A stretch of 19,732 nt of DNA from Nitrososphaerota archaeon. Lineage in GTDB: Archaea > Thermoproteota > Nitrososphaeria > Nitrososphaerales > UBA57. Shown here in pieces: positions 6,205 through 13,690 of the stretch. Below the pieces are notes generated by a model. It was not told the DNA's origin. It saw only the letters and a list, made by a program, of their open reading frames with translations, and made no database searches. The stretch's first letter is position 1. Each line of letters opens with the position of its first letter. The stretch lies in assembly GCA_002693165.1 (NCBI GenBank), contig NZOP01000002.1:1-19732 (forward strand), given 5' to 3'. The position numbers were made by a program, and so were the translations under genes.

Positions 6205-7224
6205 ATGAAGATCGCAATACTAACTGGTGGTGGAGATGCGCCAGGGTTAAATCCGGTAATACGATCAGTAGTAAAGGTAGCAAAAGAAAATCAAGTTGAA
6301 ATGATCGGAATAAAAAAGGGATGGGCAGGATTAGTTGAATTAAATCATTTTCCTCTTGAATGGGAAGACGTAAAGAATCTTCATTCAGAAGGAGGTACAT
6401 TTTTATTATCAAGTAGAACAAACCCAATAAAAATGGAAAACGGAATAAAGACGGTTGCGGAGAATTTGAAACAAATTGCAGATGGTCTGATTGCAATGGG
6501 TGGAGAAGATACATTAGGTGTTGCAAATGAATTATACAAAAATGGTGTGAATGTGATAGGAGTACCAAAAACAATTGATAATGATTTATTTTCGACTGAT
6601 TATACCATAGGTTTTGATACGGCAATAAATATAACAGTAGAGGCAATAGATCGAATAAGAACAACAGGGAGATCGCATGAGAGATTCATGGTAGTAGAAG
6701 TAATGGGTAGGCATGCAGGCTGGTTAGCAGTACATTCAGGATTAGCATCAGGAGCTGATGTGATATTATATCCAGAAGAGAAATATGACAGTCAAGAAGT
6801 ATGTAATAAGATTAAAAAATTAAAGGAACAAGGTCAAAAAACGGGAATTATTGTCATTGCTGAAGGTGCAAAAGAAATAGAGGGATCATATACGACACAA
6901 AATGAAGAATTAGATGCATTTGGTCATGTAAAGTTAGGCGGAGCAGGAGAAAAACTTGCTAAATTAATAGAAAATAACACAGGAATTGAAACAAGACATA
7001 TAGTATTAGGTCATTTAGCAAGAGGCGGTACACCATCAGCATTTGACAGAGTATATGGAGCAAGATTAGGTTATGGAGCAATAAAACTAGTATTAGAAAA
7101 GAAATGGGGACAGATGCTCACGCTAAGAGGGACTGAAATTAAATCAATGTCATTGAAAGATGGAGTAAAAGAACTAAAAACTGTAACTAATGATTATAAG
7201 GATTTAATTAAACAATTAACGTAA
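6205..7224 (+). CDS. 6-phosphofructokinase, PFKA family, with pyrophosphate-type donor signature
   Basis: This 339-residue protein phosphorylates fructose 6-phosphate in the Embden-Meyerhof pathway. The donor loop is TGGGDAPGLN (7-16). MGGEDTLG (98-105) and PKTIDND (121-127, catalytic D125) follow, then TTGRSHER and VMGRHAGWLA (R169 region) for the sugar phosphate. Aligned to E. coli PFK with an offset of 2, the two donor-determining positions Gly104 and Gly124 are Asp102 and Lys122 here. That combination marks pyrophosphate-dependent enzymes, so this may be a reversible PPi-PFK. It follows aldolase by 34 bp with a weak AGGT ribosome site (6194-6197), and the two enzymes act consecutively. 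PFKA-family enzymes are uncommon in archaea, so transfer from bacteria is possible. Base composition matches the neighbours. Confidence 0.92.
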   Translation: MKIAILTGGGDAPGLNPVIRSVVKVAKENQVEMIGIKKGWAGLVELNHFPLEWEDVKNLHSEGGTFLLSSRTNPIKMENGIKTVAENLKQIADGLIAMGGEDTLGVANELYKNGVNVIGVPKTIDNDLFSTDYTIGFDTAINITVEAIDRIRTTGRSHERFMVVEVMGRHAGWLAVHSGLASGADVILYPEEKYDSQEVCNKIKKLKEQGQKTGIIVIAEGAKEIEGSYTTQNEELDAFGHVKLGGAGEKLAKLIENNTGIETRHIVLGHLARGGTPSAFDRVYGARLGYGAIKLVLEKKWGQMLTLRGTEIKSMSLKDGVKELKTVTNDYKDLIKQLT

Positions 7225-7247
7225 TAAAACTAAATAATAAACAAACA

Positions 7248-7261
7248 TTATAAAATATATA
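7248..7261 (+). promoter_or_regulatory. Candidate TATA box for topoisomerase IB
   Basis: TTATAAAATATATA lies in the 88-bp gap between PFK and topoisomerase IB and closely resembles an archaeal TATA box. A start about 25 nt downstream would leave a leader of about 30 nt before the ATG at 7313. No clear upstream purine (BRE) element can be separated from the AT-rich background. Confidence 0.4.
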
Positions 7262-7312
7262 TGAAATTTTTATTTTATATCAAAGAATAAAATAATTTAA
7301 TAGTGAAAAAAA

Positions 7313-9028
7313 ATGAAATGGAAAACATTAGAACACAACGGAGTATTATTCCCACCAGAATACAAATATCAGAAAATATCAGTAAAAATCAGAGAGAAAA
7401 AGATAGAATTAAATAAAAAACAAGAAGAAATGGCTTGGGCATGGACAAAGAAAAAAGATACACCATATGTACAAGATAAAATTTTTATTAAAAATTTCAC
7501 AAATGATTTTCTTAAACAATTTAAAAATGAATATAAAAAATTATCAATAGAGGAATTTGATTTTTCAGAAATGATAAAGATACAAGAAAAAGAGAAAGAA
7601 CATAATTCTAAACCAGAAATAAAAAAGAAATTAACAGCTGAACGAAAAGAAAAAAGAGAAATGCAAAAAGAGAAATACGGATATGCAATAATAGATGGTA
7701 CAAAAACAGAAGTAGGAAATTACATGGTAGAACCAGCTTCAATTTTCATGGGAAGAGGCGAACATCCATTCAGAGGAAAGTGGAAAAAAATGGCAGAGCC
7801 AGAAGATATTGTCTTAAATTTAGGAAAAAAATCAACTATTCCAGTGTGTCCAATAAAAAACAGAACGTGGGGAAAAATTATACATGATAAAGAATCAACA
7901 TGGTTGGCGAAATGGCATGATAAATTAACAAATAAAGACAAATATGTTTGGTTGTCAGATACGGCAACAATACGTCAAAAACAAGATAAAGCAAAATATG
8001 AAAAAGCTATTGATTTAAGTAAATCAATTTTAAAAATAAGAAAGCATATACAGAAAAATTTATCATCTACAGATAAAAAAACACAGAAAGTTGCAACAGT
8101 AACATACCTAATTGATAATTTAGCATTAAGAGTAGGAGATGAAAAGGATGAAGACGAGGCAGATACTGTAGGAGCAACTACATTAAGAGTTGAACATATC
8201 GACATTAATGGAGATACAATTGAATTTGACTTTCTTGGAAAAGATAGTGTTAGATGGAAAAAAACTTTGGAAGTAAAAGGAGACAAACAATTCATAAAAA
8301 ATATAGAGAAATTTATTGAAGGAAAGAAAGCAAATGATCCAATTTTCGACAAAATATCATCAACAGATGTAAATAGATTTTTGGCAGGGAGTAAAAAAGG
8401 AATTACGGCAAAAGTATTTAGAACTTATCACGCAACAAATCACGTAAATGACTATCTAAAGAAATGTGCATTAGAATCAACAGATGAAGATTATATGAAA
8501 GTCTATCATGCAAAAATGGCCAATTTAGGAGCTGCAATACAGTGTAATCACAAAAAGACACCAACAAAGAATTGGGAAAACAGTATGGAAAAGAAAGAAA
8601 ACAAAATTAAAAACATAAATCAAGAATTAAAAAAGATTGAAAGGTCAATAAAGAACTCAGAATATGAATGCGTTATTTGTAATACAAAATTAGTTATAGA
8701 TGACAAACTAGTAAGATGTAAAAATGAAAAAGTACACAAGAATGAAGTAAAATTAATGAAGAAATTAGAAAGACAAAAAGTTCGTATTGTAAAAGAGAAT
8801 GAACGTATTAATAAGAAACACGATAGGATTGAAGAAAGATTGAGTAAGATGAAAGTAAAGGTCGAAGTAGATAAGAAAACTAGAGAATACAATCTAAATA
8901 CATCTTTAAGAAATTATATAGATCCAAGAATATACAAGAATTGGTCAGAAAAAGTTGAATTAGATTGGAATAAATTATATCCAAAAACCTTGCAAAGGAA
9001 ATTTCAATGGGTAGAACAGACTGAATAA
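7313..9028 (+). CDS. Eukaryote-like DNA topoisomerase IB
   Basis: This 571-residue type IB topoisomerase relaxes supercoils by a transient 3'-phosphotyrosyl link. The N-terminal core begins HNGVLFPPEY. All catalytic residues are visible: R273 in ALRVGDEK, K310 in LGKDSVRW, R370 in KVFRTYHATNHV, H413 in IQCNHKKT, and the nucleophile Y535 in SLRNYIDPR, matching human R488, K532, R590, H632 and Y723. Between H413 and Y535 is a charged helical linker, as in human Top1. It contains C453-x2-C456-x12-C469-x5-H475, a possible zinc site not present in the human linker. Archaeal TopoIB is a known hallmark of Thaumarchaeota and relatives. The gene has its own apparent promoter and ends one base from the convergent redoxin gene. 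An in-frame TGA precedes the ATG, fixing the start. Confidence 0.96.
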   Translation: MKWKTLEHNGVLFPPEYKYQKISVKIREKKIELNKKQEEMAWAWTKKKDTPYVQDKIFIKNFTNDFLKQFKNEYKKLSIEEFDFSEMIKIQEKEKEHNSKPEIKKKLTAERKEKREMQKEKYGYAIIDGTKTEVGNYMVEPASIFMGRGEHPFRGKWKKMAEPEDIVLNLGKKSTIPVCPIKNRTWGKIIHDKESTWLAKWHDKLTNKDKYVWLSDTATIRQKQDKAKYEKAIDLSKSILKIRKHIQKNLSSTDKKTQKVATVTYLIDNLALRVGDEKDEDEADTVGATTLRVEHIDINGDTIEFDFLGKDSVRWKKTLEVKGDKQFIKNIEKFIEGKKANDPIFDKISSTDVNRFLAGSKKGITAKVFRTYHATNHVNDYLKKCALESTDEDYMKVYHAKMANLGAAIQCNHKKTPTKNWENSMEKKENKIKNINQELKKIERSIKNSEYECVICNTKLVIDDKLVRCKNEKVHKNEVKLMKKLERQKVRIVKENERINKKHDRIEERLSKMKVKVEVDKKTREYNLNTSLRNYIDPRIYKNWSEKVELDWNKLYPKTLQRKFQWVEQTE

Positions 9029-9029
9029 G

Positions 9030-9563
9030 TCATTTAGCCCATTTAATAGAACATCCAATAGCATGAGTTTCAGGATTAGTGACTTCCTTGTCAGTTAATA
9101 TTTCGTCTAAGGCATTTCTGAGATCGTTGGAAGTAACAACAGTTTGATCTTTATTATCATCTATTCGACCATGGTATCTCAATTTCCTACTAATATCAAA
9201 AACAAAAATTTCAGGAGTAAATGAAGCTCCGTAGGACGAAGCTACATTTTGATCCTCGTCTCTCAGATAAGGAAAATTGTAAGACTTTTCATTAACACGA
9301 ATTTGCATTTTTTCAAAAGTATCTTCTGGATAATTAATTGTTTCATTTGAATTTATAGCAACTAAAGAAACTGATCTGTTAGAATAATCTTCTTGAATAC
9401 TTATTAATCGATCTTCATACGCTTTAACAAAAGGGCAATGATTACAAGTGAACATTACTATAAGAATTTTTTTGTCTGAAAAAGAAGATAGATTATAGAA
9501 ATTATTATCAGTTGCTTTTAAATTAAAATCAGGAGCAAGTGAACCAATTTGAATATAAGACAT
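9030..9563 (-). CDS. Peroxiredoxin-like thioredoxin-fold protein
   Basis: This 177-residue redoxin opens with IGSLAPDFNLKATD, typical of the AhpC/TSA and thioredoxin-like group. The redox motif is TCNHCPFVKAYEDR with C40 and C43. A third conserved Cys, C171, lies in the C-terminal ETHAIGCSIKW, a hallmark of the PRX_like1 subgroup that combines CNHCP and GCSIKW. The cis-proline region is FTPEIFVFD. It probably reduces thiols or peroxides in the cytoplasm; no partner is evident. I chose ATG at 9563 because homologues begin just before GSLAPDF. An in-frame ATG at 9602 would add 13 AT-rich residues that overlap the likely promoter. Confidence 0.88.
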   Translation of the reverse strand: MSYIQIGSLAPDFNLKATDNNFYNLSSFSDKKILIVMFTCNHCPFVKAYEDRLISIQEDYSNRSVSLVAINSNETINYPEDTFEKMQIRVNEKSYNFPYLRDEDQNVASSYGASFTPEIFVFDISRKLRYHGRIDDNKDQTVVTSNDLRNALDEILTDKEVTNPETHAIGCSIKWAK

Positions 9564-9645
9564 AAAGAATAATATATAATAATTATTTTTAATGTTTTGC
9601 AAAGATTTAAAATTACAGACATAGTAAAGGAATTAACAGATTATT

Positions 9646-10749
9646 TTGATTATTCCTGGTGCACGAAAATTAATAGATAGACTAATTCCTGAAGTAATAG
9701 ATAGGGATATTGGCGATCCACATATTCAAGGAGAAGATATAGAAGTATTTTCGTCAAAAAAAGAGAATTTCAGATTAATAAACAAGATAGAATCTCCAAG
9801 AGATATAGGATTTGTAGATGGGGGAAATCTTGAACTAATAGGAGCTCCTAATTTTTCTATTCAATTAAATAGAATATATTCAGCAAAATGGCACAATGAC
9901 AAACGAATATCAAGCAAGAGATTAGAATTTTTTTCTGCCACATATTCAACATCATTAATGGACAATCAGATTCAATATAAAACAATTTTTGAATTGGATC
10001 CAAATCAAACGGAATTAAGAGAACTTCTACCCAAGGAAAAGGATTTGTCTTTTTCCGCGAATGATAGAACTATAATGAGCGGAAATCAAATAGCAGATAT
10101 ATCAAGAGTGTCTTCAATTGGGAGAAGATTTGCAGAATGGACAAATGCAAATGATCTAATCGAGGTATTAAATGAAAACGACATACTAATGATTGATGGT
10201 ACATTACAAACGAATTTTACAAATGAATCAACATATCTAACAAATCTGAAGAAAAAAGCACGAAATAAAGGAGTAATTTTATGTGGACTTTCAAAAACAA
10301 GTTCATTACAGACTACAACAGGGCTGTCATTATTAGGAAGTATAGACAGATTAGCAGAAGAAAATAACATCAAAAGAGAATGGTATTATCCATTTGCAAT
10401 ATCTCGATCAACTGACCACGATGTAATGATATTCATTATAAAATTATCAAGAAATACAGATAGAATATTCCGTTTTGAAGTAGACAGGAAGACATTTGAA
10501 GAGTTAAAGGATTTACAGATTAATGAAATTTTTAGTACAATAATGAGAAATTCGAATGATTTGTCTTTTATTGGTTATCCATATGGTTTAATTGACGCAG
10601 ACAATATGGCAAGGGTTTCGTATGATGAAAGTGATGAATACAAAGGAATAATAACATCAATATTATCACAATCAGGCGCATCAAAAGAATTCTTACGTCA
10701 TATCCAAGCAAAAGATGCTCATGATATATTGAATATGATATTAAAATAA
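9646..10749 (+). CDS. nurA: NurA 5'-3' nuclease
   Basis: This 367-residue protein is the nuclease partner of the HerA helicase in DNA end resection. An RNase H-like fold is indicated by FVDGGN (D58), then LMIDGTL (D184), the GLSKTS segment, and the C-terminal GYPYGLIDADNMAR (310-323), carrying the metal-binding acidic residues. Overall divergence is high, as is normal for NurA; identification rests on these motifs plus the following herA-mre11-rad50. The start is TTG at 9646: an in-frame TAA at 9634 rules out anything further upstream, and MIIPGARKLID is the expected N-terminus. A TATA-like TTTAAAAT lies at 9606-9613. It heads the repair operon, 66 bp before herA. Confidence 0.9.
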   Translation: MIIPGARKLIDRLIPEVIDRDIGDPHIQGEDIEVFSSKKENFRLINKIESPRDIGFVDGGNLELIGAPNFSIQLNRIYSAKWHNDKRISSKRLEFFSATYSTSLMDNQIQYKTIFELDPNQTELRELLPKEKDLSFSANDRTIMSGNQIADISRVSSIGRRFAEWTNANDLIEVLNENDILMIDGTLQTNFTNESTYLTNLKKKARNKGVILCGLSKTSSLQTTTGLSLLGSIDRLAEENNIKREWYYPFAISRSTDHDVMIFIIKLSRNTDRIFRFEVDRKTFEELKDLQINEIFSTIMRNSNDLSFIGYPYGLIDADNMARVSYDESDEYKGIITSILSQSGASKEFLRHIQAKDAHDILNMILK

Positions 10750-10815
10750 GAACGGATTGACTATATGTTAAAAATTATTGTTAAGAATAAATTTATTATA
10801 AGAAGGTAATAAACA

Positions 10816-12390
10816 ATGGGGGAAAATTTGAAAAATAAGGAAATAGATTTTGTAGGACAAGTAGTTTCTGGAAATGTTGCGGGAATACTAATTAGAGAAA
10901 AAAATATAGGAAAAAGCATAGAATTAGGAGATTTATTGATTATCGATGAAGACAAAAATAATTCAGTAATACTAAAAGTATTTGATCTAAGTTTTGGAAG
11001 TCAAATATCACCATCAACTATGGAACTAGCAGCAGGACTTAGTTTAGAAGGCATGAGTGGAGAAATAGGATTTTATGATTCTAGTTTAAGAAATTATACA
11101 TTAGCGAATGCGAAAGCAATCATCAAAATAACAAAAGGAGAAATAAAAATTCCAAAAGTCCTTCCAAAGTTTTTCTCAAAGATACGTTATGCAACAAAAG
11201 AAGATTTGCAGTTTATTTCTAAACCACCGAAAGATCCTGTGTATTTAGGAAACATAAGAAGTGGCTCAAAAGTATTAGAGGATGTTCCTGTTCAGCTTAA
11301 TGGAAATGATTTCTTTACTCATCATGTTCTGATACCAGCTACCACAGGAAGAGGAAAGAGTAATTTAGTTAAAACAATGTTATGGAGTGTTTTAAAACTA
11401 GGAAAATTTGGAGTACTAGTATTAGATGCTCACGATGAATATTATGGAAGACATGAATTAGGATTAAAAGACAATAAAAATGCAAAAGAAAAATTACGAT
11501 ATTATTCATCAGATGCACCAGTAGGAAATAATACACTATTGATCAACATAAGAACAATTGCGCCAGAACACTTTGAAGGAATAGTGAATTTTACTGAAGC
11601 GCAGAAACAGGCAATATGGTTATTCTCAAATACATTTAGAGAAAATTGGATAGAAAGAATTGTTCTCAGCGATGTAGGAGAATTCGATGGACTTGTTCAT
11701 GACACGACATTGGCAGTGTTACAAAGAAAACTAAGAACCTCATTAGGAATATATCAAAAAGATGGAGAAATAATTTGTGATAATCCGGTCTTTTCTATGC
11801 AAGGTGGAGAATCTACATTAAACGGAATAACAAAACATCTACAAGATGGAAAGATTGTTATAATTGATACATCAAAATTAGCAGATCAAACAGAATTACT
11901 AATCGGCAGCATGATTGCAAGTAAAGTTTTTTATAGATACAGAGCTTCGAAAGGAAAAGGTCAACTAGATAATAATTGTCCAATAAGTATAATCATAGAA
12001 GAAGCTCCCAGAGTATTATCAAACGAGCAATTACAAGAAGCAGGAGAGAATATTTACAGTACAATCGCACGAGAAGGTAGAAAATTCAAAGTAGGATTAA
12101 TTGCCATAACACAATTAACGAGTTTGATTCCAAAGATAATTTTGAGTAATCTAAATACAAAAATAATTTTAGGAAATGAAATGTCTGCAGAAAGAAGATC
12201 AATAATTGACTGTGCAGCTCAAGATTTATCAGAAGAAGATAAAACAATAGGAAGTTTGGACAAAGGAGAAGCAATAGTAAGTAGTGTATTTACAAAATTT
12301 GCAGTACCGATATACACTCCACTCTTTGAAGATATAGCAAAACGCGAATCTAAGAAGAATGAAGACGATTATGAATTAAAACTTGATTGA
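10816..12390 (+). CDS. herA: HerA bipolar DNA helicase/translocase
   Basis: This 524-residue FtsK/HerA-class ATPase forms a hexameric ring that drives DNA into NurA. An N-terminal HAS-barrel (about 10-105) precedes the ATPase. Walker A is ATTGRGKS (175-182), with Arg in place of the commoner Ser. Walker B is [10 protein letters not shown] (D204). The second acidic motif is [10 protein letters not shown] (E395-E396), followed by SAERRSIID with the likely arginine finger. Length agrees with archaeal HerA (about 500). An AAGG ribosome site lies at 10803-10806, 9 nt before the ATG. The gene sits between nurA and mre11, the conserved archaeal arrangement. Confidence 0.96.
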   Translation: MGENLKNKEIDFVGQVVSGNVAGILIREKNIGKSIELGDLLIIDEDKNNSVILKVFDLSFGSQISPSTMELAAGLSLEGMSGEIGFYDSSLRNYTLANAKAIIKITKGEIKIPKVLPKFFSKIRYATKEDLQFISKPPKDPVYLGNIRSGSKVLEDVPVQLNGNDFFTHHVLIPATTGRGKSNLVKTMLWSVLKLGKFGVLVLDAHDEYYGRHELGLKDNKNAKEKLRYYSSDAPVGNNTLLINIRTIAPEHFEGIVNFTEAQKQAIWLFSNTFRENWIERIVLSDVGEFDGLVHDTTLAVLQRKLRTSLGIYQKDGEIICDNPVFSMQGGESTLNGITKHLQDGKIVIIDTSKLADQTELLIGSMIASKVFYRYRASKGKGQLDNNCPISIIIEEAPRVLSNEQLQEAGENIYSTIAREGRKFKVGLIAITQLTSLIPKIILSNLNTKIILGNEMSAERRSIIDCAAQDLSEEDKTIGSLDKGEAIVSSVFTKFAVPIYTPLFEDIAKRESKKNEDDYELKLD

Positions 12391-12392
12391 GG
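12389..12392 (+). promoter_or_regulatory. Ribosome binding site deciding the mre11 start
   Basis: GAGG overlaps the herA stop codon (TGA at 12388-12390) and stands 9 nt before the ATG at 12402. This supports translation of mre11 from that ATG, not from the in-frame TTG at 12387, and suggests coupling to herA. Confidence 0.6.
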
Positions 12393-12401
12393 AATAAGAT
12401 A

Positions 12402-13688
12402 ATGTTCAAGTTTGCGCACATGGCAGATATACATATCGGAGCTCATAAAGACAAAAGATTAATGGAATTAGAGATTCAAGCTTTTAATGAATCAATAGAT
12501 ATTTGCATCAAAGAAGGCGTTAAATTCATAATTATTGCAGGAGATTTCTTTGATAAACCCATACCTGAACTAGAACAAGTTAAGAAAATAATTAAAAAAT
12601 TGATAGAATTATCACAATCGAATATTCCAGTCTACGTCATTTATGGAAGTCATGACTATAGTCCTGGGCAAGATTCAATGATTGATTTATTGGAGGCGGC
12701 AAAATTAATTATCAAGATCTATAATCCGAAATCTGTAGATGGAAAGATAAGATTAGAAATGTATCAAGACAAAGAAACAGGTGTGAAATTAGCAGGAATT
12801 TCTGCTAGAAAAGTAGGACTGGAGAAAGCATATTTCGAGAAGTTAGACAGAGAACACCTCGAAAATCAAGATGGTTTCAAAATTTTTGTATTCCATAGTG
12901 GAATTGAGGAATTTAAACCAAGTTTTTTAAAAGGTGCAATGGATATGGAATGTATTCCAATTAACTGGTTTCCAAAAGGTTTCAATTATTATGCAGGCGG
13001 ACACATACACAAAAGAGACGAATTTAATATTCAAAATTATCAAAATATAATATTTCCTGGACCTTCATTCATAGGTTGGGGAACAAAAGATTACACAGAT
13101 GTAGCCAAGGGTGAAAAAAGAGGATTCTACATAGTATCTTGTGAAGATAATAAAATAATTGAGAATGGAATTAAATTTGTAGAAATAAAAAAGATTGAAG
13201 GAAACTTTATTGAATTTGATGTTACAGGAAAGAGATCAAAACTAGTTAATGATGAGATAAATAAGAAATTAGAAGAGGAAGAAGTGGATAATAAATTAGT
13301 AGTAATAAGGATTTTCGGAGAATTACTTTCAGGAAATACTTCAGATATTGACACAATCGGAATAAGAAAGTCACTTACTGATAGAAATGCAATATCACCA
13401 CAGATCAACCGCAACAAGTTATCGACTAAAGAATTACAGAAAATCAGAATATCAAGTGAAGATAAATTAGAAATAGAAGATGGGTTGTTCAGAGAGAACG
13501 TAATAAATATAAAATCTGAAAATAAGTTATTGCAAAATAAAAATGGAATAATGATGGCAAAAGAACTATTAAGAGTACTAAAAGAATCTCCTAAAGATTC
13601 AAATGGAAAGAATTCAACTGCAATACAAAATAAAATAGTAAAATCAGGAATAGAAACTCTAGAAATAGCAGAAATAATGGAGGAATAA
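12402..13688 (+). CDS. mre11: Mre11 double-strand break repair nuclease
   Basis: This 428-residue protein is the Mn-dependent exo- and endonuclease of the Mre11-Rad50 complex. Phosphoesterase motifs are ADIHIG (D9, H11), AGDFFDKP (D48), YGSHDYSP (H84, D85), VFHSG (H165) and GGHIHKRD (H201, H203). The metal-ligand Asn of the canonical GNHD motif is Ser83 here. The C-terminal third is the capping domain and the Rad50-binding segment (the helix-rich end, ELLRVLKES to EIMEE). An in-frame TTG at 12387 would add MRNKI, but the GAGG site and family alignment favour the ATG. rad50 begins 2 bp after the stop, so translation is probably coupled. Confidence 0.96.
   Translation: MFKFAHMADIHIGAHKDKRLMELEIQAFNESIDICIKEGVKFIIIAGDFFDKPIPELEQVKKIIKKLIELSQSNIPVYVIYGSHDYSPGQDSMIDLLEAAKLIIKIYNPKSVDGKIRLEMYQDKETGVKLAGISARKVGLEKAYFEKLDREHLENQDGFKIFVFHSGIEEFKPSFLKGAMDMECIPINWFPKGFNYYAGGHIHKRDEFNIQNYQNIIFPGPSFIGWGTKDYTDVAKGEKRGFYIVSCEDNKIIENGIKFVEIKKIEGNFIEFDVTGKRSKLVNDEINKKLEEEEVDNKLVVIRIFGELLSGNTSDIDTIGIRKSLTDRNAISPQINRNKLSTKELQKIRISSEDKLEIEDGLFRENVINIKSENKLLQNKNGIMMAKELLRVLKESPKDSNGKNSTAIQNKIVKSGIETLEIAEIMEE
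13679..13683 (+). promoter_or_regulatory. Strong Shine-Dalgarno of rad50 inside the mre11 3' end
   Basis: GGAGG sits within the last codons of mre11, 7 nt before the rad50 ATG. The surrounding GAGGAATAAGA is nearly identical to the mre11 ribosome site region (12389-12399), so both coupled starts use the same local sequence. Confidence 0.7.
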
Positions 13689-13690
13689 GA

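Noticed and set aside
6176..6664. Long minus-strand open frame of 162 codons inside PFK
   Set aside because: It is Leu/His-rich with no family features and lies wholly opposite a well-supported enzyme, so it is a shadow frame.
9564..9602. Extended redoxin start at ATG 9602
   Set aside because: The 13 added residues are AT-driven and unlike the family N-terminus, and they would occupy the likely promoter.
12387..12401. mre11 start at TTG overlapping the herA stop
   Set aside because: A GAGG site 9 nt before the ATG at 12402 and the conserved MFKFAHMADIHIG start favour the ATG.
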